From assembly GCF_007197645.1 (NCBI RefSeq), contig NZ_VKGK01000014.1, forward strand, positions 62,001 through 126,000: DNA of 64,000 nt, read 5' to 3'. The first letter of the stretch is position 1; every line of letters begins with the position of its first letter. Source of the DNA: Shewanella hanedai (GTDB lineage Bacteria > Pseudomonadota > Gammaproteobacteria > Enterobacterales > Shewanellaceae). Under the pieces are notes generated by a model that was not told the origin of the DNA, did not search any database, and saw nothing but the letters and a program-made list of their open reading frames with translations. A program made the position numbers and the translations under genes. Of the stretch, positions 19,040 through 29,313 are shown in pieces.

Positions 19040-21039
19040 GTAAGGTGCAGCAAGAGATCATCTCCCGTCACAGCTTGTTATGGCTGCTGATAGCCAATAT
19101 TGCCATATTGACACCTTTATATGAAAAATTGACCCCATGGAGTTTAGCCATTTGCGGCATCTGCTTATTATGGCGCCTCGGCATTTTTATCGGTAAAGTC
19201 TCCAAGCCACCGCGATTTTTGGTGAACTCACTCGCCATCGCCTCAGCCATCACACTGGCGTTAATCACCAACCAAATTGGCCTGCTTAACGGACTCATCA
19301 ACCTGCTTGTATTGGGGTATGCGCTTAAGTACATCGAGATGAGAGAGAAACGAGACGTTCGAATTGTGGTACTGGTTGGCTACTTTCTTATCGCGCTGAC
19401 GTTCATCAATCACCAATCCATCTTATTTACTGCCCTTCTCAGCCTCATTACAGTAATCAATACCTGCGTGCTCGTTAGCCTTTACCATGAAGGGGATAAA
19501 CTGAAAGAAACGGCCAAGATGGGGACTAAGCTAATCGTTCAAAGCCTGCCGCTAGCAGCTCTGCTTTTTATCATACTGCCAAAGCTGCCACCACTGTGGC
19601 TCGTTCCTCAAGACAGTTCAGCGACCACAGGTTTGTCGGACCAAGTGAGCTTTGGCGACATACAAAAACTCACTCGCTCAGCGGCGCTGGCATTTCGAGC
19701 TGACTTTGGCCAGCAACCTCCCGCTAATCACCTCCTCTATTGGCGCGCATTAGTCATGGAAGATTATGATGGTAAAACGTGGACTCAACACGCGAGTATT
19801 AGGCAAATAGAAGATGATGTTCCATTTACTATCCCAGCAAGAAAACGACCGCTAGGCAGTCCACTAAACTACAGTATCATCGCCGAACCCAGCTACCAAA
19901 ACTGGTTATTTGGACTCGATGTTGCCTTTAGTGATAATAGTGACATCACCAATTTGCCCGATCATCGACTCTACGCTAAAAGAAGCATTGATCAGCAGTT
20001 CCAATACCGAGTTAACTCTTACCTTGCTTCCCCCATGGACATCACACTCCATAACACTGTGAAGCAGATAAATTTACGCTTACCTGAACAGAGCAATGTT
20101 AAAGCCCGTGCTTTTGCCGCTGAACTCATGCGCAAATATCCCAACCCAGAACAGCGATTAAATGTCTTAATGAGTTACTTCAATCAAGAGGCTTACTTTT
20201 ACACCTTAACCCCTCCACCAGTGGGTCCACAGCAGATTGATGACTTTTTATTTGAGAACAAAGCAGGATTTTGTGTGCATTACGCCAGTGCCTTCACCTT
20301 TATTGCTAGGGCATCAGGTATTCCGGCCAGGCTAGTGACAGGTTATCAAGGTGGAGAATGGAATGAACAAGCGGGCTACCTTAGCGTGTATCAATATATG
20401 GCACACGCTTGGACGGAAGTCTGGCTTGAAGACAAAGGATGGATCAGATTCGATCCGACCGCAATGATTGCACCAGAGCGTGTTTTAGAAGGGTTTGATG
20501 CCTTCTTTCAGCCTGAATCCAGTTACTTACTCGACAGCCCTTTTAGCCCATTAAGACTGAGGGATTTTCCACTACTCGATGAGTTAAGACTTTCGTTAGC
20601 CAGTTTGGACTATTACTGGAGTGTATGGGTACTCGGTTTTGACTCAAGTAAGCAAGAGCAGGTGCTTCAAAAGTTATTGGGTGAAGTCACGCCGGAAAAA
20701 TTATCCTTACTGATGCTATTAGCCATACCAGCCATCAGTCTCACTATCGCCTTCAGCGCCGGCCTTTTTTACTTCAACAGAAGCAAAGATCCACTCACAT
20801 CAAAGTACCTGCAGGTGTGTAGCTTGTTAGCTCACAACGGCGTAACCCGACGCAAAGATGAAGGGCCAATGGATTACAACAAGCGAGTTGAACTGGCGAT
20901 CCCCTCCATTGCGTCTGAGTTTGCACTATGCACCCAATATTATGTCGCCTTAAAATATCAACCACTGAGTAAAAACGATAAAAATAAACTCGCTAAACAG
21001 TTTTATCTACTCTGTAAAAAGATCAGAATCAAACTCTAA
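19036..21039 (+). CDS. Transglutaminase-like membrane protein (TgpA family)
   Basis: The 667-residue product has about six membrane helices at the N-terminus (residues 12-185), a periplasmic domain, then a transglutaminase core with Cys413 in AGFCVHYASAF, His457 in YMAHAWTEVW and Asp473 in IRFDPT, a complete Cys-His-Asp triad. A final membrane helix (about 567-590) precedes a DUF4129-like cytoplasmic tail. P. aeruginosa TgpA, with the same layout, is an essential periplasmic enzyme of unknown substrate. It is translationally coupled to the DUF58 gene and converges with the response regulator. Confidence 0.92.
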   Translation: MSKVQQEIISRHSLLWLLIANIAILTPLYEKLTPWSLAICGICLLWRLGIFIGKVSKPPRFLVNSLAIASAITLALITNQIGLLNGLINLLVLGYALKYIEMREKRDVRIVVLVGYFLIALTFINHQSILFTALLSLITVINTCVLVSLYHEGDKLKETAKMGTKLIVQSLPLAALLFIILPKLPPLWLVPQDSSATTGLSDQVSFGDIQKLTRSAALAFRADFGQQPPANHLLYWRALVMEDYDGKTWTQHASIRQIEDDVPFTIPARKRPLGSPLNYSIIAEPSYQNWLFGLDVAFSDNSDITNLPDHRLYAKRSIDQQFQYRVNSYLASPMDITLHNTVKQINLRLPEQSNVKARAFAAELMRKYPNPEQRLNVLMSYFNQEAYFYTLTPPPVGPQQIDDFLFENKAGFCVHYASAFTFIARASGIPARLVTGYQGGEWNEQAGYLSVYQYMAHAWTEVWLEDKGWIRFDPTAMIAPERVLEGFDAFFQPESSYLLDSPFSPLRLRDFPLLDELRLSLASLDYYWSVWVLGFDSSKQEQVLQKLLGEVTPEKLSLLMLLAIPAISLTIAFSAGLFYFNRSKDPLTSKYLQVCSLLAHNGVTRRKDEGPMDYNKRVELAIPSIASEFALCTQYYVALKYQPLSKNDKNKLAKQFYLLCKKIRIKL

Positions 21040-21062
21040 GAAACCATTGAAGCTGAAATACA

Positions 21063-22451
21063 TCACTGTTCACCATCATCTTTGTAGAGACGACTGTCTA
21101 TATTGTATTTGTTCAGTTTTAGATTAAAAGTACGTCTTTCCATATCAAGCTCATTAAGTACCGCTTGCACACTGCCTTTATGACGCTGTAACGAGTTGAT
21201 TAGAATGCTCGCTTCAAAATCATTAACTAAATCCTTTAAAGAACAATGCTCTGCTTTGTTTTTACTCTCTTGTTCCTGTGGATTTAATAACTCATCAAGA
21301 TCATGACAATCTTTAATGACACAGCGAATAGCCACATTAATAAGCTCGCGAACATTGCCAGGCCAATGATACTCAAGTAATTGCCGTTGTAATTGAGGTC
21401 CAGCACCCGCCCATTGCATGTTATTTTTGGTCATGAAGTGGCTAGCAAAATGTTCAAACAATAATAAGATATCTTCTTTTCGGTCACGTAATGGTGGAAT
21501 ATATAACTCAGCAACCTGCATACGAAAATACAGATCTTGTCTAAAATCAGGGTTATCTTTCAGCTCTTCTTTAGTCGCGGAGATAATCCGGATATCGATC
21601 TCTTTCGCCGTATTCGAACCGAGCGCCTCAATCGTATTTTCAGACAATGATCGTAATATTTTAACTTGAGCACCTAACGGGATAGATTCTACTTCATCAA
21701 AAAACACCGTTCCTTTATTAGCAAATTCAAATTTACCCATACGCGTGGTCTCGGCACCACTAAAGGCGCCTTTTACGTGACCAAAAAGTTCAGATTCGAA
21801 TAGTTCACTTGGGATCGCAGCGCAATTTAACGGCACAAACTGGGCTTTATTCCGATGACTAAAATCGTGTAAACAATGTGCAACCACCTCTTTCCCAGCA
21901 CCAGTTTCGCCATGAATAAGCACCGGCACATCAAGATTAGCGAATGACAGAACTTCACGGCGTAACTTGGCCATCTTTGGAGAAACCCCCATTAACCGTG
22001 TTTCAATTGCATCCTTATTTTGGAGGGCACTGCGAAGTAACGCATGGTTATAGGTTAAAACTCGTTTTTCAATGGCTCTATTAATGCCTTCTAGCAATCG
22101 CTCAGGCTCAAAAGGTTTTTCGATAAAGTCATAACAGCCCTCTTGCACAGCCTTTACCGCTTGGGAGATATCACCGTGAGCTGTCATTAAAATAACCGGA
22201 ATATTGCTATCACAACGGCGCACTTGGTTAAGCAGCTCCACACCAGTGATATCAGGCATTTTGATGTCACTGACAACGATGCCAGGAAAACCCTGATAAA
22301 TAAATTGAATGGCTTTTGCAGGTTCACTAAAAGCATGTACTTTTTTAAAATGAAGTGATAAATAATCAGACACATTAGTCAGCAAATCTTGGTTGTCATC
22401 AACAATGACTATTTCGCAATCGTCTGCCTTTAAGTCTTCAATATTATTCAT
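21063..22451 (-). CDS. Sigma-54-dependent response regulator (NtrC/DctD class)
   Basis: The 462-residue product has a receiver domain (about 12-125) with phospho-acceptor Asp62 in VVSDIKMP, a sigma-54 AAA+ domain (about 155-380) with Walker A HGETGAGKE and the sigma-54 contact loop as GAFSGA instead of the usual GAFTGA, and a Fis-type helix-turn-helix (about 420-458). It should be phosphorylated by the kinase encoded upstream on the same strand and activate sigma-54 promoters of this transport operon. The Thr-to-Ser change in GAFTGA is conservative and occurs in some active members. Confidence 0.92.
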   Translation of the reverse strand: MNNIEDLKADDCEIVIVDDNQDLLTNVSDYLSLHFKKVHAFSEPAKAIQFIYQGFPGIVVSDIKMPDITGVELLNQVRRCDSNIPVILMTAHGDISQAVKAVQEGCYDFIEKPFEPERLLEGINRAIEKRVLTYNHALLRSALQNKDAIETRLMGVSPKMAKLRREVLSFANLDVPVLIHGETGAGKEVVAHCLHDFSHRNKAQFVPLNCAAIPSELFESELFGHVKGAFSGAETTRMGKFEFANKGTVFFDEVESIPLGAQVKILRSLSENTIEALGSNTAKEIDIRIISATKEELKDNPDFRQDLYFRMQVAELYIPPLRDRKEDILLLFEHFASHFMTKNNMQWAGAGPQLQRQLLEYHWPGNVRELINVAIRCVIKDCHDLDELLNPQEQESKNKAEHCSLKDLVNDFEASILINSLQRHKGSVQAVLNELDMERRTFNLKLNKYNIDSRLYKDDGEQ

Positions 22452-22597
22452 GTTTCCCTTCTGTACTGGTTTGTAAAATAACTATTTTGTGTGTTGTAAT
22501 TTTTTAGATTTATAGAGAAAATCACGCATATTATTGAGTCCGACCGCTAACTGACAATTCAAGCCACAACATATAGTGAATGGATAAACCATGATGT

Positions 22598-24694
22598 TTA
22601 AGATGCTGTTTCACTCGATGACAATGGCAAAGAAATAGTAAATCGTGTTGAATCATTTAAGCACTCAACCACAATATCACCATCGTATTCTTTGATAATA
22701 TTATGGGTAATCGCTAATCCTAATCCAAGCCCTTTACCGATGGATTTTGTCGTGAAAAAGGGCTCAAAAATATGTTCAGCAACACTTTCATCTAAGCTGC
22801 CACCATTATCTTCCACCACCACTGTGACATATTCGCCAATCACCTTAGTTGATATAACCACTTGCGGGTTGTCAGACTTTTCTACAGCATCTAGCGCATT
22901 TCTGACTAAGTTACCGACAGCGATTTCAAGTTTAGTTGGATTAGCATTAACAAGTGGATTGTGTTCATCTAAAGTCACGTTGATATTGCTGTTGGCACCA
23001 TCAAAGTAAGCAGCAAGAAATTTAGTAATGAGACGGTTAATGGCAATACTTTGTGGGGCCTTATTTCCGTTACCTTGGTAGGCAAACGATTTCAATTGAA
23101 CCAGAATGTCCTGCATATTGTGACAAAGTGGCAATAAGTTATTGATTGAAACGTTAACACCTTGCCAGTCACTTCTCTCTTGCTTAATCGCAATACTGGC
23201 TAGGGCACTTTTAAACGCGACTAAAGGCTGGCTCAACTCGTGTACGATTGCCGCTGCCATCCTGCCTAATACAACCATTTTTTCCTGGCGAATGAGCTCT
23301 TTTTGGGCAAAATCTAAAGCCAAGGTTCTTTCTTCAACAAGCTTTTCAAGACAAGCGTTAGCAAAACTGAGCTCCTCTTCCACTTTCTTCCGTTTACTGA
23401 TATTCACAATTGTCATCAAATATACACTGTCATTTATATTGATGGGACTAATAATGTACATGATGGGCAATGAATGAGGACGGTCACTTTCTTTTAACGT
23501 GCTTTCAGTAAATGTTTCGGTAACGGTTATACCTTCTTCAAAGTTCTCAGGCAGAGTAGAAAATTCATTAATATTTCGGCCACTAATTACAGCGTTTTCC
23601 CCATGGTCACACATACCTTGAAAAGCGGCATTATGGCTAAGAATATTGCCACTCTTATCAAGCGTTAAAATGCCCACTTTAGTTTGATCTATGATCAACT
23701 GCATTTCAGTACGATGCTTTTGATCAATTTGTGTTTTCATATTACGGGTGTATTCAATATATTGGCGATAATGTATAAACACATATAACCCGTATAATAA
23801 AAGCGCAATGATAAAACTACTGTAAATGGTTTTGTTAACGATGATGCTAAAAGGAAGCGCGTGGTAGAGCTGCCATTCTTTTAATAACACATTCTCTTTA
23901 TTATGCAGCTGAGTCGACTCCACTAAAAAATGGTGGCCATCGATATCCCAAAGGGAGATATCAGCCCAGTTAAGCGTAAACGTGTCCCGAACAATTAATT
24001 TAGGCACTTGACCTGCAAACTGTTGATGTTTAGTAATTTCTTGTAATTGTTCAGGAGTAAGGGCAACAAGACTATTGTATTTCCATGCTTTTTTCGCTGA
24101 CATGATCACAACTTCATTATGATCAGCCACCAAGATATCACCTGAGAATTGTTGCCAATCTCGTTCGATATGATTAGGTTCAACCTTGGCAACAATAACC
24201 CCGAACTCTGAATTAAACCCTTCAACACGAGAGGATATGAAGTAGCCTGGGATCTTAGTTGTGATACCTACCCCATAATATAACCCACTGCCTTCACGCA
24301 TACTTTGTTCAAAGTAAGGCCTAAACTCATATTGATTATTCATGAAACTACTTTTTAGATCATAGTTACTCGTAGCAATAACAATGCCTTGGCTATTCAT
24401 CAAATAAATAGCGTCAACACCCGCCGCTGTTTGCATGATTTTCAGTAATTCATTAATTTCTTCACCATAATCATTATCTTCAACCGCCATTTTCAAACGA
24501 GGGTCGTGAGATAATAACTCTGGCAAATATTGATACTTTTGAAAGGTTGTTTTCAACGTGTTCTCAATTAATGACAAGCGCAATAAAGAAGAACGTTGAA
24601 CATCTTTTATCCAAATTAAATGCACCACAATCACGAGAACAACAAAGGTAAGTATAAAAAATAACCGCAGACGTTTTTGTTTAAACAAGTTCAT
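22598..24694 (-). CDS. Membrane sensor histidine kinase (DctB-like)
   Basis: The 698-residue product has two membrane helices (about 8-28 and 285-310) around a periplasmic double-Cache-like domain for ligand sensing. A PAS segment follows (about 330-430), then a short coiled coil, the H-box IVHELSQPLVAFKSAL with phospho-His, and an ATPase domain with N-box NLVRNALDA, G1 VEDNGG and G2 GKGLGLGLAI. This is the DctB layout used with dicarboxylate TRAP systems. Its start overlaps the TRAP permease stop by 14 bp, so it belongs to that operon and likely senses the transported substrate. Confidence 0.92.
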   Translation of the reverse strand: MNLFKQKRLRLFFILTFVVLVIVVHLIWIKDVQRSSLLRLSLIENTLKTTFQKYQYLPELLSHDPRLKMAVEDNDYGEEINELLKIMQTAAGVDAIYLMNSQGIVIATSNYDLKSSFMNNQYEFRPYFEQSMREGSGLYYGVGITTKIPGYFISSRVEGFNSEFGVIVAKVEPNHIERDWQQFSGDILVADHNEVVIMSAKKAWKYNSLVALTPEQLQEITKHQQFAGQVPKLIVRDTFTLNWADISLWDIDGHHFLVESTQLHNKENVLLKEWQLYHALPFSIIVNKTIYSSFIIALLLYGLYVFIHYRQYIEYTRNMKTQIDQKHRTEMQLIIDQTKVGILTLDKSGNILSHNAAFQGMCDHGENAVISGRNINEFSTLPENFEEGITVTETFTESTLKESDRPHSLPIMYIISPININDSVYLMTIVNISKRKKVEEELSFANACLEKLVEERTLALDFAQKELIRQEKMVVLGRMAAAIVHELSQPLVAFKSALASIAIKQERSDWQGVNVSINNLLPLCHNMQDILVQLKSFAYQGNGNKAPQSIAINRLITKFLAAYFDGANSNINVTLDEHNPLVNANPTKLEIAVGNLVRNALDAVEKSDNPQVVISTKVIGEYVTVVVEDNGGSLDESVAEHIFEPFFTTKSIGKGLGLGLAITHNIIKEYDGDIVVECLNDSTRFTISLPLSSSETAS

Positions 24695-26714
24695 TACTCA
24701 CAGGTTCATGCCTAAATTTAAATATTGATACACTCAAATATATTGTGAACAGTAGTGCTAATACGACTTTTATTTCTAGGCTATCTAATGGCCATAATAA
24801 AACGATACCCATGATCCCCAACATGAGTCTATGAGTACGATTCACCACTTTCATAACCACCCCTTCCCATGCCGCGATAATGCAAAAAAGCCCTATAACA
24901 GAAAAAATAAATGCGAATATTCGAGCTTCAGTATCCCCCATCACCAACCCTGTGTATGCCATTAATAATGGCACGATATACAATCCTTTAGCCAGTTTCC
25001 AAGCACAAAAAGCTGTTTTTGTGTGATTGCCTTTAGCAATACCCGCTGCGGTATATGCAACCAAACAAACTGGCGGTGTTACATTGCTATCTTGTGATAG
25101 CCAGAAAATAACTAAATGCGCAGATAATAATGAACTGGCGATTATCTCTGGTGATAAAACCATATCATAGAGCATGGTACGAACCTCACTCGAGGAAGCC
25201 AATATCGACTCTGAAAGTGATAGGGTTCCATCGGTGAATGCAGGTAGCAACATATCAATAAAATCTTTAGAGGCTGCTATAGAACCGCTATTGATGATTT
25301 CAGTGGTTATCTGTAATGAAATCAGATCACTGAGTACAGGCGCCAGCAGGGTTGCTACGATGATGTAGGATGCGGTAACAGGTAATCCGGCCCCCAATAT
25401 GAGTGAAGCAACGGCAATGAGTAATATGAGTATCAGTAAACTTCCACCCGCCCACTTTATTGCCATTAACGAAAAAGTGCTCCCTAAACCTGTCGTGGTA
25501 ATTGCGTTCACCATTAATCCAATAGTGATTAATAATATTGCCGTCACCACCATCCCCTTTGAACCTTCAGATAGGGCATCATTTATCTCTTTGAGTTTCA
25601 TTGGCCGTTCTGATATCCAAGACAACAGGATAATTGACACAATTGCCATACCAACAGCATATAAAGGGGTAAAACCCACGATTAACAAGGTCACTAAGAT
25701 GCCAATCGACACCAGGTGACGCCAGCCATTTTTAACTTTATCCTTTTCCTTTGGTAATTCTGTACCCGATTTATTAGGAAGATCAATATTACGTCTAATG
25801 GCATAGGCACGTACAAAGAAGCCAACGGTTAGATAATAAAGCAGAGCTGGCAGTAGCGCAGCGGTGACAATCGTTAAATAAGGTAACTGAGTATATGAAG
25901 CCATAATAAAAGCACCCGCCCCCATTACTGGCGGCATAAGTTGACCTCCAGTTGATGCAGCCGCTTCAACGCCACCAGCAAACTCTGGCGAGTAGCCTAC
26001 TTTTTTCATTGATGGAATGGTAATAACGCCTGTCGCTGCGGTGTTAGCAATCGCAGAGCCAGATACTGATCCCATTAACCCTGAAGCTAATACCGAGACT
26101 AAACCTGATCCCCCTCTAAAACGTGAAGCCAATTTAGACGCCACTTTCAATAAGTAATCACCTGCACCGGATACTTGAAGAAAAGCCCCGAACAAAACAA
26201 ACATAAACACAAAAGTCCAAGAAAGCTGTGCAATCGTGCCGAACATTCCTTCTGTGCCAAAGTAGCTCCGAAAGAGCATGGTTTCCCAAGAGAGTCCAGG
26301 AAAGTGAAACACGCCTGGCACATATTGCCCCCAGACCGTTATATACGTGAGAAAAAACATAATTAACGTCGGAATAAACCAACCTATGGCTTTAAACATT
26401 AATGTCAGTGCCAATACAATGGCTAACGTACTGAAAAAGAAATCTGTGTATAGAAAAGATTGCCCCCTTTCATAGAGTGCATCTTCGGCAAAAACCAAAT
26501 AAATGGCACTAGCAATAATGCCTAATGAGACAATGAATTGTACCCATGGCTTTTTAAAGAATAACAGTGCACCAATACTGCCAAAAAGTGCAAAATGTGT
26601 CGCAGCAGCCCAATTCTCAGGGATAATAGCAAAATAATTCAAGACTATATGGACAAGACTAGCAAACACAGCCAACCAATATACGACGGGATCTTTGATG
26701 TTTTTATTATTCAT
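24681..26714 (-). CDS. TRAP transporter fused permease (small plus large subunit, TAXI type)
   Basis: The 677-residue product is a fusion of the 4-helix small and 12-helix large TRAP permease subunits, as usual in TAXI-type systems. Motifs include GSASGSAIANTAATG-like glycine/alanine-rich signatures (MGSVSGSAIANTAATGV), EAAASTGGQLMPPVMGAGAF, and LGAGLPVTASYIIVATLLAP. It imports a small carboxylate-type solute with Na+ and the binding protein encoded upstream. It overlaps the kinase gene and lies 285 bp after the binding-protein gene. Confidence 0.94.
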   Translation of the reverse strand: MNNKNIKDPVVYWLAVFASLVHIVLNYFAIIPENWAAATHFALFGSIGALLFFKKPWVQFIVSLGIIASAIYLVFAEDALYERGQSFLYTDFFFSTLAIVLALTLMFKAIGWFIPTLIMFFLTYITVWGQYVPGVFHFPGLSWETMLFRSYFGTEGMFGTIAQLSWTFVFMFVLFGAFLQVSGAGDYLLKVASKLASRFRGGSGLVSVLASGLMGSVSGSAIANTAATGVITIPSMKKVGYSPEFAGGVEAAASTGGQLMPPVMGAGAFIMASYTQLPYLTIVTAALLPALLYYLTVGFFVRAYAIRRNIDLPNKSGTELPKEKDKVKNGWRHLVSIGILVTLLIVGFTPLYAVGMAIVSIILLSWISERPMKLKEINDALSEGSKGMVVTAILLITIGLMVNAITTTGLGSTFSLMAIKWAGGSLLILILLIAVASLILGAGLPVTASYIIVATLLAPVLSDLISLQITTEIINSGSIAASKDFIDMLLPAFTDGTLSLSESILASSSEVRTMLYDMVLSPEIIASSLLSAHLVIFWLSQDSNVTPPVCLVAYTAAGIAKGNHTKTAFCAWKLAKGLYIVPLLMAYTGLVMGDTEARIFAFIFSVIGLFCIIAAWEGVVMKVVNRTHRLMLGIMGIVLLWPLDSLEIKVVLALLFTIYLSVSIFKFRHEPVSNELV

Positions 26715-26933
26715 GATTTATCCAACAATTATTTGACCAAGCGAAGTTAGCTTACAAATACAGCTTTGCTAAAATCTGAAATTAATCTCAATTCGCATTG
26801 ATGTATTTTCATATTCGCACTCGAAACGCACTTGAACTGCGAGCTTTCACGTTATCGCCTTAACTCATCTTGTGACTTAATTTTAAAGGGCGACTTTCTT
26901 GGTCTTTTTTATTTTTTCCAATGATGTTGAGCT

Positions 26934-26980
26934 TATACCTATTCTAAAACGCGCCTATTTTCATCGGCAGAATAGGTATA
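26934..26980. terminator. Hairpin between TAXI binding-protein and permease genes
   Basis: A perfect 12-bp inverted repeat (TATACCTATTCT / AGAATAGGTATA) lies just downstream of the binding-protein stop on the minus strand. No T run follows, so it may trim or stabilise the binding-protein mRNA and give more of it than of permease. Otherwise the 285-bp gap holds no gene. Confidence 0.6.
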
Positions 26981-26999
26981 TACGACTGTGCGGTTTATT

Positions 27000-28013
27000 T
27001 TATTGACTGACTAAGTGCGCCGGAATAGTGACCCCCACTTCACGGTAATAACGTGCTGCACCAGGGTGAAGAGGGACTGTTAAACCACTAATTGCATTTT
27101 CAATGTTCATGACTTTTGTTGCAGAATGAATACTCTGTAGGAAAGGCAAGTTTTCATAAATCGCTTTGGTCACCAAGTAAACATCATGCTCAGGTAAATC
27201 CGCTTTTACCGCTAAAAAGTTAGGCTGAGCAATGGTATTGATCGGATCTTTTTGATTCGGGTACGTATTGGCAGGAATGACTTGTCGAACCCATAAAGGA
27301 AAATCTTGGTTGATTTTGTCCAATGATTCATCAGACACATTCAATACTTTTAAGTTATCTCCATCGCTAGACAAGGCGCGTGTAATGGCACTGACCGGAA
27401 CACCACCAGGGGTATTCATACCGACAATACGGCCATCTTGCATGGCACCAGCACTTGCACCGTAACCCATGTGAACATTATTAAACTTACTCGTATTAAG
27501 CCCTAACGAGCCCAAGATATACTTTCCTGATCCCTCAGTGCCTGAGTTTTTCTTACCTATAGAAAATGTTTTACCGTAAAGTGCATCCATATCTTTAAGA
27601 TTGTCACTTTCAACCAAAGATTTTTTCACGGTAAAATGTTCAACATTTTTCCATAACATGGTGACGGAACGAAAATCTTTATTGGCTCCTTGCTTTTTAA
27701 ATGGCCCCGTTCCATTCCAAGCCCACGCGCCATATAACCCTTGTAAAATGCCAAATTGTGCTTCGTTTTTTCGCATTAAATTCAGATTGTCACCAGAGCC
27801 TGCTGAAGTGATAGCCGATAATGACAATTTTTGTTTAGGCTCTAGTTTCACCTTGGTTAATGTTGCAACCGCAACACCGACGGGATAATAAGTGCCCCCC
27901 GTTGAAGCTGTAGACAAAATGTACGATCTCGCTTCTGTTACTTCAGCAGCGTGACCCAATAACGGCAACATCATGAGTGATGTACAAAGGATCGCAAGTT
28001 TAAATTTATTCAT
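27000..28013 (-). CDS. TAXI family TRAP transporter solute-binding protein
   Basis: A periplasmic binding protein of about 337 residues with a signal peptide (cleaved near GHA/AE). The N-terminal LSTASTGGTYYPVGVAVA motif and GKTFSIGKKNSGTEGS are hallmarks of the TAXI family, which delivers ligands to fused TRAP permeases. The ATG at 28013 is preferred because GGAG lies 7 bp upstream. Together with the permease downstream it forms the transporter. The ligand is not evident from sequence; known TAXI systems take up glutamate or 2-oxoglutarate-like acids. Confidence 0.93.
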   Translation of the reverse strand: MNKFKLAILCTSLMMLPLLGHAAEVTEARSYILSTASTGGTYYPVGVAVATLTKVKLEPKQKLSLSAITSAGSGDNLNLMRKNEAQFGILQGLYGAWAWNGTGPFKKQGANKDFRSVTMLWKNVEHFTVKKSLVESDNLKDMDALYGKTFSIGKKNSGTEGSGKYILGSLGLNTSKFNNVHMGYGASAGAMQDGRIVGMNTPGGVPVSAITRALSSDGDNLKVLNVSDESLDKINQDFPLWVRQVIPANTYPNQKDPINTIAQPNFLAVKADLPEHDVYLVTKAIYENLPFLQSIHSATKVMNIENAISGLTVPLHPGAARYYREVGVTIPAHLVSQ

Positions 28014-28065
28014 AATAATCTCCAAAACATTAGTATTTATGCGGTTTTATTCATTCACTCGTCGC

Positions 28066-29073
28066 TTAAAAAGAGACTTTTACACCCACAGTGACATCGT
28101 CATCGCGCTTTTTAAGTATCGCGGCGTCATCGTCATAATTTGTGTAGTCAATAAACACTTCACCATACTTATTGAATTTTTTTGTGAGACCAATTGCTAT
28201 TTGATTACCGTTAATCACACCATTGTCGAGATTATAAATTCTAAATTGCGGTGTAATTCCAGATTCAAATGTGTATGAGTAGTAGGCGCCAATTGTTTTA
28301 AATTCAGTATTATCAGACACATCTTCGAATTGATAACGTAATACCGCTTTGTGGCCATTGGATTTATATTGAATTGCTGTGGCAATTGTATCGGCATCAG
28401 GTTTAACGGCATCGTTAATACGGAAGTCATCACCGCGTTCTATGTAAGAAAGGCCGACTTGCCATGAACCAATGTTATATTTTGCTGCAATATTATAACT
28501 ATCAATGCCAGAACTCTGGGGATCGCCGCCATCAATCTCGACCAGCGCACCAAAACTTAAGCCGTTATATGATGGTGAGAAATAAGCCACTGAGTTGGCT
28601 TCGCGAATTGATGAGTTTTCGCTGGCATTCCAACGAACGTTATAATGACGTGGATTATGGAAAGTGATATCAATGGGCAGTATCGTCCATAAATAATGGG
28701 GGGAATACTGTTTACCTATTCTAACTTCTCCTACCGCCTTATTCTTTAATCCAACATAGGTAATACGTTTATGAAAATCGCTAGTGTCACTATTAATCAC
28801 ACCATCGTCGAGTAAAATTCTTGCCTCAAGTCGGTAAGTCGCTTTCCAAGCTTCCGACAGATTGACATGGCCCTTAATCCCTATTCTGGATACGCCATCA
28901 GCAACATCAGTTTCTCTGCCACTTTCTTTCGTGACCAATGCTCTTAGGCTGCCGTAAAACTGCGCTTTACCCCATTCCCCTTCTGCTGCAATTTCTGCAA
29001 ACGCAGGTGCGGTGCTCACAACGGCGGTAATAATAATAGATATGGTACAGATGCGCTTTATTGTTGTTTTCAT
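28066..29073 (-). CDS. Outer-membrane porin (Gram-negative general porin type)
   Basis: The 335-residue product has a signal peptide (ending APAFA/E) and alternating beta strands through to a terminal aromatic residue (VTVGVKVSF), the C-terminal Phe that marks outer-membrane barrels. The WGKAQFYGSLR opening and VGEVRIGKQYSPHYLW segment match 16-strand porins. It is the first gene after the sigma-54 promoter candidate and precedes the TAXI binding protein by 52 bp, so it probably gives the TRAP substrate passage across the outer membrane. Confidence 0.88.
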   Translation of the reverse strand: MKTTIKRICTISIIITAVVSTAPAFAEIAAEGEWGKAQFYGSLRALVTKESGRETDVADGVSRIGIKGHVNLSEAWKATYRLEARILLDDGVINSDTSDFHKRITYVGLKNKAVGEVRIGKQYSPHYLWTILPIDITFHNPRHYNVRWNASENSSIREANSVAYFSPSYNGLSFGALVEIDGGDPQSSGIDSYNIAAKYNIGSWQVGLSYIERGDDFRINDAVKPDADTIATAIQYKSNGHKAVLRYQFEDVSDNTEFKTIGAYYSYTFESGITPQFRIYNLDNGVINGNQIAIGLTKKFNKYGEVFIDYTNYDDDAAILKKRDDDVTVGVKVSF

Positions 29074-29170
29074 CTTTTTCCCTATTTTATATACAATTCA
29101 ATGAAGTGATTAGCGTTAAAAGCGTTAACTGACTCACTCTCGCTTTTTATTAACTTCTCACTTACATCTT

Positions 29171-29188
29171 TTGCACAATCCACGCCAA
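29171..29188 (-). promoter_or_regulatory. Sigma-54 (-24/-12) promoter candidate
   Basis: On the minus strand TTGGCGTGGATTGTGCAA has the invariant GG and GC exactly 10 bases apart and fits the TGGCACG-N4-TTGCA consensus with three mismatches. It lies 98 bp before the porin start, and the operon it would drive encodes a sigma-54 activator, which supports it. Confidence 0.6.
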
Positions 29189-29313
29189 ACATAAGCCATT
29201 GTTTTTTAAGGGTGGTGATTTATCAATAGGTAAAAAAATTCTTATTACAGATATAGGTTGGAATATTTTTGCTCATTTTGTTTGAGAATTAAACGCTAAG
29301 GGGAATGCTCAGA

